Assembly (NCBI GenBank): GCA_022579005.1 | Contig: MU401457.1 | Span: 372,001 to 436,000, forward strand | Source of the DNA: Poronia punctata | Lineage: Eukaryota; Ascomycota; Sordariomycetes; Xylariales; Xylariaceae | Length of the DNA stretch: 64,000 nucleotides | Direction of reading: 5' to 3' | Shown here: in pieces, positions 24,901-36,800 of the stretch | How the letters are laid out: each line of letters opens with the position of its first letter | Position numbering within the stretch: position 1 is the first letter of the stretch | Program-made: the position numbers and the translations under genes | Notes under the pieces: model-generated | Told to the model about the DNA's origin: nothing | The model's database searches: none | Seen by the model: the letters and a program-made list of their open reading frames with translations, nothing else

Positions 24901-25415
24901 TCATACCGCTCAGGATCATCCCCCCTGTTATTATGGGAGCCATCATATACCCCATGACTGGTCTGATACCGGACGCGCCACATTTCTTTACCTTTATGTT
25001 GACCTTGGTGCTCTTCAACCTCGCGGCCGCCGGCATTTGCTTCTTCATCGGCATCGTCTGTAAAGATGGCGGGGTGGCTAACCTCATCGGCAGTCTTGTC
25101 ATGTTGTTCTCCTTGTTGTTCGCAGGTCTGCTGCTAAATCACAACAAGATACCGGACGCAGCGCTCTGGCTACAGTCGCTTTCGATCTTCCATTACGGTT
25201 TCGAAGCCCTTATCGTCAACGAGGTCGTCACACTCACGCTGGTGGACAAGAAGTATGGGTTGGACATCACAGTGCCTGGTGCCGCTATTCTGAGCTCATT
25301 CGGGTTCGACAATGGGGCCAAGTGGATGGACATTGCCAATCTCGGCATCTTTGCTGCCGTCTTTGTGGTGCTGGCGTACACGGCGATGCATTTCTTGCTC
25401 GTAGAGAAGAGGTAG
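21995..25415 (+). CDS. ABCG-family half transporter with extracellular EGF-like region (Adp1 type)
   Basis: Four exons: 21995-22140, 22207-22319, 22377-22667, 22729-25415; introns of 66, 57 and 61 nt with CTGAC, CTAAC and TTAAC branch sites; 1078 residues. Order: signal peptide (about 1-22); Cys-rich extracytosolic part with EGF-like [12 protein letters not shown] and [12 protein letters not shown]; a membrane helix at about 312-335; the nucleotide-binding domain with Walker A GASGAGKT (about 398-405), signature ISGGEKRR (about 507) and Walker [14 protein letters not shown] (about 527); a variable Ser-rich and acidic linker; then the ABC2-type membrane domain with about six helices from residue 820. 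The layout matches yeast Adp1 and its filamentous homologues. The substrate is unknown. Convergent with mS26. Confidence 0.93.
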
Positions 25416-25734
25416 TGTTTTGGTGCATCGATGTTGGCCATGGGATACATAGGCTTGGGTTCGGGCTATTTGCCATTGTCATAGGGCTTTTGTTCACATC
25501 TTTGGGTAGTTGCATGTTTGCTACGATCATCCTAATGGCGCTGTGGGCGTTCCTGTAATTACTTGTTTGTTTTTACCACCATTCGAAATACAATTTAATC
25601 GGAATCATGTTTTTATATACATATAGTACATGTAGAAGCAGGAGCAGTAGCGGTGTTACGTCGTCATCTACAAATGATGGGTAGTCCAGCTTCAGCGTTG
25701 GCAACGACAGGGCTATCACAGCCCGGAATCCATA
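25416..25734. other. Short spacer between convergent genes
   Basis: About 320 bases between the stops of the ABC transporter and mS26. Holds only 3' untranslated sequence as far as can be seen. Confidence 0.5.
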
Positions 25735-26712
25735 TTAATCCATCGTGCCACCAGTCAACTCCTCGGCTACCTGCTTTTGTCTCCAGTTGACGAGATTTTG
25801 ACCCAGAGACACGTCCGGTACCACGGTGTCACTGGTACGCTCCGAATCCCTTATCATGCTGTCAACTGACATGGGCAGGCCCTCTGCATCCCAGATGTTG
25901 TATATGTGTTGGCCAGCGGCTGTAGTTCCCTCCTTGGTGAAGTGGTCGTCTGCGAATTCTGCCCGGACGGCAGCCTCGAGCTGTTCCTCGGTCACTATAA
26001 AGCTGCGTGCCTTCATGTACAGTGTTTGGAGAGCGTCGAGGCGCCTCTCGCTCTTCTGTTTCGCGATGGTCGCAGTGCGCTCGGCCGACTCTTTGGCGCG
26101 TTCGAACCGAAGGGGATCAGGGGCGACGTGAGTGACGAGGGTGCCCGCATTAATGGTGCCGCGCGTCAGACGCTCGTCCTCGCGCTCGGGAGCCGTGAAG
26201 GCTTTCTTGAACGCGAGCGCCTTGGCACGGTCGGCGGTCTCACGGCTCTTCCTGGCCCGCTTCTCGCGCTTCCACAAACTCTTCAAACCCGAACTGAGAT
26301 TCTGGCGACGGCTGTCGGCCATCGTCCGCTTCCACTCGACCAGCTCGGCGTGGGGATCTGTGGCCAGTTTCGACCTGAGCGCCTCGCGATCACGAAACTT
26401 GGGCAGGGGTGCGGCCCGCTGCACCCAATCCTCCTTGCTCTTCCTCTCATCCCTGGGGTGGTTGAAGATGCGGCGCGGGGTGGGAAGGAAACCGCGGACG
26501 CGCTTTAGCTCGCGTCGAGCCTCGATGGACTGGTCTTGAGGTGGATTCGGCACGTTGATGAATGCTGGGGACTCGGGAGGGATGCGCTGGGCTTGGACGT
26601 CGGATTTTGATCGGGCGAGCTTGGCGAGTGTGGGAGATGATATCGATGATATGTATGTGCTTGGTCTTGCGCTCCTTGGTAGCAAAGACGTTCTGGGGAG
26701 TAGGGAGGCCAT
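25735..26712 (-). CDS. pet123: Mitochondrial small-subunit ribosomal protein mS26 (Pet123)
   Basis: Single exon, 325 residues. The N-terminus (MASLLPRTSLLPRSARPSTY) is Arg/Ser-rich without acidic residues, as expected for a mitochondrial presequence. The core contains RVRGFLPTPRRIF and a long Arg/Lys/Glu-rich helical stretch. The segment LDALQTLYMKARSFIVTEEQ lines up with the yeast Pet123 segment around LYHVANEFIVTE, followed in both by a Leu and a short acidic part. Pet123/mS26 is a structural protein of the mitochondrial 37S subunit. It is divergent from the Nog2 gene with about 580 bp between the two starts, so two ribosome-related genes share one promoter region. Confidence 0.85.
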   Translation of the reverse strand: MASLLPRTSLLPRSARPSTYISSISSPTLAKLARSKSDVQAQRIPPESPAFINVPNPPQDQSIEARRELKRVRGFLPTPRRIFNHPRDERKSKEDWVQRAAPLPKFRDREALRSKLATDPHAELVEWKRTMADSRRQNLSSGLKSLWKREKRARKSRETADRAKALAFKKAFTAPEREDERLTRGTINAGTLVTHVAPDPLRFERAKESAERTATIAKQKSERRLDALQTLYMKARSFIVTEEQLEAAVRAEFADDHFTKEGTTAAGQHIYNIWDAEGLPMSVDSMIRDSERTSDTVVPDVSLGQNLVNWRQKQVAEELTGGTMD

Positions 26713-27293
26713 TTTAGATGGTTGTGATGTGCCACGAAGGCACTAAAAGTGGCTGATATACTATATGTAATTTTTGATAATTGGCAGGCTAATATTCGAC
26801 TTCTAAGTGAACCTCTACTGCTCTTCCGGAAACAAAGAGTTGCCCGTCGTTAATAATGCCAATGTCAATTGGCAATGACGGTGATGGATAGTAGAGGCTC
26901 ACAAGAGTGAGTGGTAAGGTAGTCGGACTTTTTCAAAAGTTCAAAGTTTGGTCCAATCGATCGAAGGCAGTCCAACAGCTGGCCTTGTGGATCCACTTTA
27001 ACTGGCAGATGTAGGAACCCCAGACAACGACTTTCTAGGCGAAATTTCACAGTCAGTCCAGCCTCCAGGAATTAAAGGCGGTGAATGATTGTGATTGGTT
27101 TAAAGGGTCCAAAAATGGGCAGAATCCGAAAAAATTCAGGTGGGGCTAAAGACTATCTGCGACAGAATAAAACTTTCTGAGCTCCAGTTGTTTTCCCTTC
27201 CCTTTCCCATTTACTTTTGCCAGCCAGTTTTCTGGTCTCAACCACGATCCCACATTTAAATCCCTACCCCTCTACAGATCAGATATTTCGATC
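26713..27293. promoter_or_regulatory. Bidirectional promoter of mS26 and Nog2
   Basis: The 581 bases between the two start codons must hold both promoters because the genes diverge. A CT-rich leader (TTTTCCCTTCCCTTTCCC around 27190) precedes the Nog2 ATG. No other feature is visible. Confidence 0.6.
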
Positions 27294-29816
27294 ATGGGTA
27301 CGGCGAAGAAGGAACGCAACCGTCTTTCCCGAGAGGGGAAGACGGGTAGTATGGACAATGTCAAAATAAAGGGAGAGAATTTTTACAGGTAAGGTAGGAT
27401 CGCGGATGTGTGGGTGGGTTTTCTGTATATGGAGTTGCTAACTCGGACGGTAGAGATGCGAAGAGAGTTCGCGCTCTGAATATTCGCAAAGACCATGGAC
27501 CTCAGAGGAATGCCGAGGGAACAATCACGCAGTAAGTTATAGCTACTTCATCCACGTGCGCCAATGGAAGACCTAACAATGCTCTAGAGCTGCCAAATAC
27601 CGTATGTCTCCGACTTCGATTCGCCTCCTTCGCGACAGCTATTCGGCAAGCTAGATTACTAACTACTGTTCACATCAGAGTCACGAGATGCTCCTGTCGC
27701 TCGGATAGAACCGAACCGCAAATGGTTTCAGAATACCAGAGTTATATCTCAGGAGAGCTTGACGCAATTCCGAGAGGCTATGGCTGAGAAGGCTTCTGAT
27801 CCGTACTCGGTTCTGTTGAAGTCGAACAAACTTCCCATGACACTTATCCGAGATGGCTCCGACATACCCGGTCTAAAGCAGCATCAGGCCAAAATGACGA
27901 TAGAAACATCGTCTTTTGCCGACACCTTCGGGCCCAAGGCGCAACGCAAGCGCGTGAAGCTCGGTGTGAGCTCGCTGTCCGACCTTGCCGAAAACAGCGA
28001 AAATAGTATGGACACATACAAAGATCGCTTGGAACAGGCCAAACTCCTGAGCGGGACGACCGGGATCGAACTGGCTGGCGAAGATAGTTATGAGGTCACC
28101 GACGCCTTATCGATGGCTATCGAACCTGTTTTCAGCAAAGGTCAGAGCAAGCGCATCTGGAACGAGTTATACAAGGTCCTTGATTCTTCGGATGTCGTAC
28201 TTCATGTACTAGGTTGGTGATCCCAAACGTTGAACTTGCCACATAACCATTGCTAACCTTGGCTTCACACAGATGCTCGCAATCCTGAAGGCACCAGATG
28301 TCGTGCTGTCGAGCAATACCTGAAAAAGGAGGCCCCGCATAAACATCTGGTGTTTATTCTAAACAAAGTCGATCTTATTCCCACATCTGTAGCGGTAAGT
28401 GTCATGTTCCCCCTATGTCATTCTTTCCCCCTCTCCTACCCCAATGCTCTAGTCAGGATACTTTCTGCTTTATTGCCTACCCCTGAAAGATATCTGTTAC
28501 AGCATTGGAAAATCAAATATCAAACTTGCTGTTCTCTTGTCTTCGGACCTGAGAACTGATTAGGTTCCGTTTTGGGACCTCTTCATTAGTTTGCCGTGTT
28601 TCACTGAGTTGAGGTCTACCTCTACCGCTTTTCAGGTAGCTTGTGGTAGACTTCTTAGTTACGAATCATACATTCCACTACCCCTTTTTCTTTTTTTCTT
28701 TTTCTCTTCATTTATATATCATGAATGAACGTTCGTATACTAATATGAACAGGCTCAATGGGTTCGTTACTTATCAAAAGAGGTCCCCACGCTGGCCTTC
28801 CACTCTTCGATCAACAATTCCTTTGGCAAGGGTCAACTCATCTCGCTTCTACGCCAATTCTCTTCGCTACACAAAGACCGAAAGCAGATCAGCGTTGGTC
28901 TAATTGGTTACCCCAATGTTGGAAAGTCGAGTTTGATCAACACTCTCAAAGCCAAAAAGGTTACTACTGTTGCACCGGTTCCTGGTGAAACCAAGGTGTG
29001 GCAGTTTGTAACACTTATGAAGAGGATATATCTCATCGAGTAAGTTATCTTGCTTTTCTAAGCAAACCAGTTGAGGAAGAACAAAGCGCTAATTCGTGTT
29101 CTAGTTGCCCCGGTATTGTCCCACCAAATGCCAACGACAAGCCCGTGGATATCTTGCTTCGTGGTGTAGTAAGAATCGAAAAGGTCGAAAACCCAGAGCA
29201 ATACATACAGCCCATGATGGAGAAGGTCAAGCGTCACCATCTTGAGCGGACGTATGAGGTTAGCAACTGGAAAGACCACCACGAGTTCCTTGAGCTTCTT
29301 GGCCGGAAAGGCGGAAGGCTGTTGAAAGCCGGAGAGGTTGACATGGATGGTGTTGCCAAAATGGTGTTGACAGGTAAGCCTTCTATGACCCAAGTGATCT
29401 TGACACCAATGTGATTATGGTTACTGACTTATCCTCGGACAGATTTCATGAGAGGAAAGATTCCTTGGTTTACCGCACCGCCCAAAGCCGCGGCTGAGGA
29501 TGCCACTGTTATTGAAGGTCGCGAAGGCCGGTTAGGCGAGATGCCCAAGAAGCGCAAGCGAGATGCTGGCGACGAGGATGTTTCTACAACAACAAAGCCC
29601 TCTGCGGCCCTGTCTGCGGACGCGAAGGCTGTGGCGGAAGATGATGATAATGACGAAGAAGACGATGAATTTGCAGGATTCAGTGAAGATGACGAGGATG
29701 ACGATTCTTCTGAAGAGGGTGAGGGAGCCGAGGTTGGAGATGAAGAAGATATGATACCCCTGGAGGATTTAAGCGATTCGGATGACGAGTCGGGCGATGG
29801 TGAAGAAAATGGTTGA
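27294..29816 (+). CDS. nog2: Nucleolar GTP-binding protein 2 (Nog2), 60S ribosome assembly GTPase
   Basis: Eight exons: 27294-27388, 27454-27531, 27588-27601, 27679-28212, 28273-28394, 28753-29039, 29105-29373, 29443-29816; 590 residues. Exon 3 is only 14 nt. The N-terminal domain ([16 protein letters not shown] to the region near RIEPNRKWF and [14 protein letters not shown]) is characteristic of Nog2. The GTPase is circularly permuted as in the YlqF/YawG class: NKVD at about 271 (G4), GYPNVGKSS at about 333 (G1), then DCPG at about 377 (G3). The C-terminus is Lys-rich then strongly acidic (Asp/Glu/Ser). Nog2 is essential for late nucleolar/nuclear maturation of pre-60S particles. Every junction keeps frame, and the codons split at junctions give residues expected for the family. 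Confidence 0.95.
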
Positions 29817-30395
29817 AATACCAATTTTTTGTAGATGATAGGAAGTGACCAACATAATGTCAAGCACGCCGATTGTCTACATATTCGTTTCTTCGCTTGG
29901 TATATGAACTTCAACCATCCTGTGACCCCTTGCTTTGGACAATATTGACTCATCAGTTAGGGGGTAGCCAGGCTCCTGCCTGCCTTGTTAGTTATCTGGA
30001 GCCCAGACAGCACACTACATGTGGCAGGAGCCCTCAGGCATACAACACGTACATGGTACGTCCTCTTGTTACTCCTGCCTGCTTATGGTCATGTTGAGTT
30101 TCTGACTGGAGTGGGGAAGTCGCATACGTGAGAAAGGTAAGAACGACTAAGATGGCGTGTCCAGAGACAGCCGTTTTTCAGCGGATGACTGGGGGCGTAT
30201 TCTGATTCTTCAATCATCCAATCTCACACTTTTGGCTGCTCCAGGGCTATATCGAAAGTCGTTTTTTTGCTTCACCGCCGAACCGGTTCTTTGGTTGCTT
30301 TCTTGGGATCCCTTCCAAAATCCATCATTATTGCTTTGTTTCTTGTGCCAAGGGTCGGCAAGTTACAAAAGTGCCTCTGGGCTGGAACAGTGGCC
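29817..30395. other. Spacer upstream of the But2-domain gene
   Basis: 3' region of Nog2 and promoter of the gene starting at 30396. Short open frames only; nothing recognised. Confidence 0.45.
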
Positions 30396-31888
30396 ATGTT
30401 AATACCGTTTCTGACGATTTATTGGCTTCACTCGCTGAGTCTTGTCGACGCCCACGCCTCCCGTGACAATGTAGGCTGTAGCTTTCATCTGTCTTGCACG
30501 GGATCCTATAACGGGTCCATAGGTCAAATGAGCAGCGGCCAGATTCGGGGAGCCAGCGACGTCACGCCGAGATTGTTCACTTGGTTTGGCGATGACTTTG
30601 TTGATCAACAAGGTAGTGGGTGTTGGTGGACTCGTAAGTCGGTTCTTACATTCCATGCACTGAATTGCTTAGTACTACCCGAGTATTGGATGTTTGACTT
30701 TTGGTCATTTGGTGCTGAGACTGACGGCTGATCGTTGGGTTTTGATTAGCTCCGACTTTTACCCTTCAATGCGATCGAAACCAAACACCAGATCATGGCT
30801 TCCAGATCGGATGCGATGGATTGGTATCTTTCAACGGCCAGACTGTGTTTTGGGAGTGTCCGACAGGCCTGGGTGACGAGGTCATAATCAACCTGCAATC
30901 CGCCGGCGGGCAATGCCACGAGATCACTATATACGCCGATGGCTGCGCACCGTCTAGTTGCCCGGGTGGAGGTGTTAGTCCTGCAGGAGGCGCGGGCGCT
31001 GGACCCGTGCCGGGGTCAATGAACTCGCCTAGTTCTACATCAGTGCCGCCAACACCTTCCACGCTCGTCACCTCTCCCTTGACAGGCACGTCAAACCCGC
31101 CAACTTCTACTCCTGTGGGAGGCGCAGGTGCCGGGCCCGTCCCTGGGACAGTGAACTCGCCAAGCTCTGTATCGGCACCGGCAACAGCTTCTACTCTTGT
31201 CACTTCTCCAGCGCCAGGAAACTCGGGCCCGTCATCCTCTACATCACCGGCCTCAGGACCGTCCATTTCACCACTTCCGTCAGGCCCCTTGACCCCCACG
31301 CCATTCATAACGGCAACTAGTCCAGCCACTGAACCAACGACGACAACAAGGGTAACTAGTTTAGTAACGGTCACGACGACGCAGCCGCCCGCCTCTACGT
31401 CAAGTGGGTGTGTTGTGGTACCGCCCGACAGTATCATCCTCACGGACAAAGGCAACCCAGATACGGCGTACGGATCCAACCAAGCAATGCACATTCAAGT
31501 TTCACCCAACGCCTCGTCCATATTTAATTTCCGCCTCGATGATGCAGACCTAGGGAAGACTTGCGAAATGTTGTTTCTATTGCCTGGTCTTGGTAGCCAA
31601 AATGGCGGGAACCCTCCGTATATCCTGACGGGAACGGGTATGGTCACCTTTGCCGCTCTAGATGAGTGGGCGGACGGAAACACGACGTATAGAACAAGTC
31701 CCCGTGTTATGGAGACGATGAGCAATGTGATGCTGGATGGCGGTGTGGTAGCGCTTGGCCTTGGCCAGTTCGAATGTCCTGGGTCCACGGGACGACCAAG
31801 CATACTCTTGACAGAGGATCCATTGGCTGATACCTGTTTGGATTGCTTCCAGGGGTCCGGGATGGGCATGTTTCTGCGAAAGTGTTGA
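30396..31888 (+). CDS. Secreted cell-surface protein with C-terminal But2 domain
   Basis: Two exons: 30396-30633 and 30750-31888, intron 30634-30749 (GTAAGT donor, TTAG acceptor, phase 1), giving 458 residues. Residues 1-22 are hydrophobic and read as a signal peptide. A Cys-containing module follows (CDRNQTPDHGFQIGCDG, FNGQTVFWECPTG, then CHEITIYADGC), resembling the Cys module of fungal cell-wall mannoproteins. A long Ser/Thr/Pro/Gly linker, probably O-glycosylated, separates it from the C-terminal domain, which begins CVVVPPDSIILTDKGNPDTAYG and has SSIFNFRLDDADLGKTCEML, FLLPGLGS and GTGMVTFAALD. That pattern fits the But2 C-terminal domain of extracellular fungal proteins. No GPI-type hydrophobic C-terminus is present. 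Likely located in the wall or secreted. Confidence 0.8.
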
Positions 31889-32672
31889 TTTCGACTGAGC
31901 ATCCAACATTTGAAGAAGCACTGAGGTCGAGGTGAACTGAGGAAGAGGGGAAAGGGGCGGGATGTTGATGGGGAGAGAGATATTTACCTTGGGTGTCGTT
32001 ACCTGATTTCTTACCGTGTCTTTTTTGGGGGGCCTTAGTTTATGAAATGGACAGAACTTGTTATAAAGACGGAATTACGACATATGTTTGTTCTGAGAGA
32101 GGCGCCTGTCAGTCTCTCTTTTACCTTTATCTCCTTTTTGGGCAGCCATGTTAGTGGATAGTCTGACTCCAGACTCCAGACTCGAGAGGGGGGATGTAGA
32201 TGAATAGGGGAATATAAATGGCTAACTTATTCATATTATGTGTGTAGGCTACTCGAATTCTACTTGTTTTATGTAATTGTGTGCGATGTGAATCCTGGGT
32301 GTCGATATACCTCTTTTCTCAGTTTGTCCTGTTCTTCTTCAAAGCTGAATGGGTCTGTAAGTTCAGGACTATCAGTCACAGAGGATCATGTACTGGATGC
32401 GGTGTATTTGAGAGAATTTCTCAATTGATATGTATCATGCCCAGAGGACAGGGTAAAGTATATGCATGAATGGAAAAGGAATATCGGATGCCCAGACTCT
32501 TTTCCCAAAGAAAACAAAAAAACAGTTCCCTTCCTTCCTTTAGTCTATACAAAACAAAAAAGGGAAATCGTCATTTCTGTACCGAGGATACCATGTCGGT
32601 CCCATCAGTGACAGTTGGTCATTCATTCAAAGAAAAGGAATATACAGGGGCTTCAAGCGAAAGTGGTTTGGT
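31889..32672. other. Spacer between convergent genes
   Basis: The gene on the left ends at 31888 and the chitinase ends at 32673 on the other strand. Only 3' untranslated sequence and short frames are seen. Confidence 0.45.
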
Positions 32673-33842
32673 TTAGTACAGGCCACGACGAGCGAAGCGC
32701 AGCGAAGTAGCATTGCGACCACCACCAAGAGCGGTGCGGATACCCTCGAGCATACCCTCGTTCTCGTACAGGGTGCTCATATCCCAGGTCATGATGCCAC
32801 CGAAAGAAGAGTACTGCTTGGTATCGGCAACGATGGGAGCCAAGGCGGTGGCATCGACGTAGCCGCCACCAGCCTTCTCGCTAGCAGGGACACCGATGAG
32901 GACGCGAACGTCGGGGTTCTTGCTGGCGCCTTTCGCCCACTCGTCCCAGACGTTGAAGTTCCACGCGTTCGGGTTGCTGAAGTTGATGACGCCGCAGAAG
33001 TTGTTGTAGAACTGGACGTTCAGGAAGTCGAAGGAGACCTGCCCGTCTAGCATCTCGTTCATGGCGGCGTCGGGAAAGACGCACTGGGGCGCGGCCGAGA
33101 GGAGGTATTGCTTGGATGTGTCGGCGTCCATGAGCTCGCGGAGCTTGTTGGCGAACGGGACCATGTTCTGCGTCGTGGCCTCGAAGTCGAAGTCGATGCC
33201 GTCGATGACGGAGGCGCCGAAGGGGCGGTTCTCCGAGTCGGTCGGGCTGCCGAATAGGTTCCAGATTGCTTGGGCTTGCGTCGTGGCTTGTTCCTCGGAT
33301 TCGAAGCCGCCTTCGGCGTAGGTGGCGCCTCCGAGGGAAAGCATGATCGTCTTGCCCTGTTCTTGGCAGTACGCTATGTCCTCTTCTATCTCGGGGCAGC
33401 GCAGGAGCTGGGTCCCTTCTATGGCGGTGCATTTGTCTCCCGCGCTGGCGAAGTTTGTGGAGGGGTCTTTGAGGCCGATTAGGAAGGAGACGTTGATGAT
33501 CTTTTTTTTTTTAATGTTAGTCTTGTGACAAAAGAATGATTGGGTTTGGTATGGGTGCGGTGAGGAGAGGAGAGGGTCTGGCTTACATCGACGCCGTTGT
33601 CGTCGCAGTAGGTCTGGAGTCTACCCTGGGTATCTGCGCCGTTGGCTGAGTTCTGACCTGTATGTATTTGATAGCGGTTAGTTTTCTGTTCCAAGTCTCT
33701 GATGAAAGGGACCGATAGGATAGAAAAAATGCTTACCCCAGTAGACGGAAATGTTATCCTGTCCATCAGACTTGAAGCCAGCGAGGACGGAAGGGGCCAA
33801 GGCTAAGGCGCCGGCGGCCATCTTGGATAGAGAGGGAGCCAT
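32673..33842 (-). CDS. GH18 chitinase, class III type (secreted endochitinase)
   Basis: Three exons on the minus strand: 33842-33737, 33657-33587, 33500-32673; introns 33658-33736 and 33501-33586; 334 residues. Signal peptide of about 21 residues (ALALAPSVLA before GFKSDG). Then NISVYWGQNS, the usual start of the mature barrel, a conserved MLSLGGATY, and the GH18 catalytic motif DGIDFDFE at about 159-166 with the proton-donor Glu at about 166. FLNVQFYNNFCG and GGIMTWDMS follow as the later barrel strands. No chitin-binding module or GPI signal is seen. The length matches small fungal endochitinases similar to plant class III enzymes. Role: hydrolysis of chitin in wall remodelling, nutrition or attack on other fungi or insects; which one cannot be told. 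Confidence 0.93.
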
Positions 33843-36800
33843 TTTTTTGGGGGGTGTAAGTGGTGAAAGAATGAAGCTACCTGAGCTTTTTTACTAGTTG
33901 TCTAAAAAAGAAGAAGGAATGTCTTTTGTAGAAAAAAGGAGTGTATAGTTTGATGATGATGATGATGGGGAAAAGATTTATGAGATGGTAGGGAGGGTGT
34001 GTTGTAGGGTTATATATATATACATGTTCATATTTCATGGTAGGTATTAATACCTAGGTTGGGGTTGATGGAACCTCACTTGAAGAGGCTCTTTGGATTC
34101 GACCGACTTCAACGTTACCTACTCGATTTGTTCGTTTCTTTGTGGTAAGGTTCATGGTATGTCATGGTGGTGGTGGAACATGATGTGGATCGTAGGTTCG
34201 GGACTGAGTGTGTGTGTGTGTGTGTGTATGTGAATGTTAATGTGACTTCTATGCTACTACTACCACTACTACTACTACAACTGTTACTAAACCCATGTCA
34301 CTCACTCACTCACTCACTGACTATCCGGAAGAGACCCAGAAAAAAGGGTCCAGAATAGCATGAAACCCCACGAGGCAACATGGGATATTGTAGGAAAAGG
34401 AAAGTCGAATTGTATGAAGAAGAAACAAGTGATCGGCATTTTTGACCGTTGTGTTAGTCATGATTCAGAAGCTTGAAAGAGGTTCTTGATCGACAGGAAC
34501 ATGAACTGCATACATAACATACATACCAACCTATCGATCCTACCTAAGGTTAGTCTACTAGCTGAGAGCAATAGTATGCATGTTTTGTGGTTTAAGACAT
34601 GCCAAATCGCGTGGTGGTGTCCGATGCCGAAGTCCACATTTCGGGTTCTGATCGGCAGTTGGTCAAGTAAAGTACCCTTGTCGAGCTTCCGGATCGGTGC
34701 GAAAGGAATTAGGATTTAGGGGGGGTGGGGTTGAAAACGCCCGAGACTACCAGGTTGACGACGAGAAGGAAGGATGGAAGGAAGAGATATAGAGAGATGG
34801 ATTTAGAATGGAGGTGTTTTTTCAGGGTTTCGTAGGCTTTTTGGTTTGTAGTATGTAATGTCTTCTGCTAGGAAACAAGACGGAAAAGACGTCGATATGG
34901 AAAAGGGGGGGGGGGGGGGTGTTAATTACACCATTTGTAAAAGCCAAGCCAGTCGTTCGAAAAGGACGTTTATTTTCGTCTTCATTGGTAGACTTATCTG
35001 ACCTCTAGAATGCCAGTATTCTCCCATCTCATTTCTCACTAATCTAGATACCTACCTTACATGTATTATTATTCGAGTCCCTGGAGATCATAAAAGCTTT
35101 AATCCTAATGTCCTCCCCCCTTGCTTTCCCCAGCTTCCTATTCCGGAGAAGGTGGATCGAATCCGACAAATCATCGCTTGCGAAAGCAACCTTAATTGTC
35201 TAGTATGAAATGATCTACTGTAAATACCTGTTGTCTCTAACTTTATATGGCAAGCGCAAAGGGTTGTTTCATCTCGATATTGTCAAGTAAGTAAGTTAAT
35301 GCGAGTCACTTTGTATAAAAGCCCTCCCCGGAACTAAACCTATAAAGGGAAAGAAGAAGAAAACGTGCCAACAACGGGGCCAATTGCTATTATTATATCA
35401 CTATAAGATTGATTGATGTTTCGTCCTGCCTATAAAGGATATTATAGGTATTATTCATGTTAAGAAGGAAAGTACCTACCTCGGCCAAGATCTTTAGATC
35501 CTCAACTGTTTCATACATGTAAAAGAGAGACGTCCATTCGGCACTCTTAATATCCGTTACATCCACAGCCAGTGAACCCCATCTACGACCTGTCAGTTGT
35601 TTTAGTTTGGTTAGCTGTCATCCCGTCAGGCGTCAGCCCTAAGACATGAACGTACTTGCACCTTCCTCTGAGACATTGCCGTTTGCTGATGGTCAATTTG
35701 ATTTCCCACGAGGCAAAAGTCTATTCCTATCCAAGTGCACACTGGAATACTCGTAGGGCGATGGGATGGATCGTCAGTTTAGAGCCCCCAAATGGCAAGC
35801 CATTATAATCGGATCTGATCCTACACCATATTTTACCTACCTACTTAATTACATAATGTAGTGTTGAGAGGGACGGGACCTGCCTCTCGGTGTTCCTACC
35901 GCAATTGTAGTATTCGTCCCCCTTACCCTGGGGTACCTCCCAAATTGAAATGGCCTCCCGAAACTGGTCAGTCGAGGCGAGACTTGCAACGTTACCATAT
36001 AGCTTCATGTCTGCCTCTCCCTGGAAATTGAACTTATACTTGCCCAACCAAGACTTGTACCAACCCCAGGTCTCCTCCGACTTTCCATTTCTCATAATGA
36101 CTACCAACATGGAGATAGTAGTTACCTTAACCTGGTTAACCTACTACCTTTATTAACTCACCGAGGTGTAGCAAACAGCTTTGTTAGACCGTCACTATAG
36201 GCACCTACCCCAACATTATTTGGAGACATTTACCTACCACACACTCGCTCCGGGGTACCGTATCTCGGCGACTGCACCATGTCGTCGCAACATAAAATAA
36301 TAAATCAAAAAAAAAAACCCCTTCTAATATCACTTCATCTTATCTTACCTCACCTCATGTCACATATCCATCTCTAGGTCGATTCATTTTTAATCCTAAC
36401 CAAAAGGTACCTAGTTAGCAGTTGTTGTTTCAACAATGCTCTTCCTAACGCTGACGCCATATTTTTATATATATAAACCACCTACCCTATCGAGTGATGA
36501 CGACTTCCCCAGGGCCCCTGAGAACGTAACCATGTATACAGACAGAGAGATAAATACCGAGCTTTCTTATGTGGACCAAGGGAGTTTCTCGGGAATGCCG
36601 GTACTTGAAGTTTTCGTTTTTTTTTTCGCCCACCTCCCCGGATTTATTTATAATTAATTAGTAGTAGCCTTACGTGATCTTATTACTACACAAAGAGGAA
36701 GGAGACGATTTGAAAAAGGCTATAAGAGGGTGAAAGGGGTAGTGATGTTATTTATATATATAATATATGTAACCTGGCGTCTGGCGAACACCCGCGACGT

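Noticed and set aside
35841..36110. Minus-strand frame of 89 codons in the 33.8-37.5 kb spacer
   Set aside because: Somewhat protein-like, but no start context, linked exon or family match; too weak to list as a gene.
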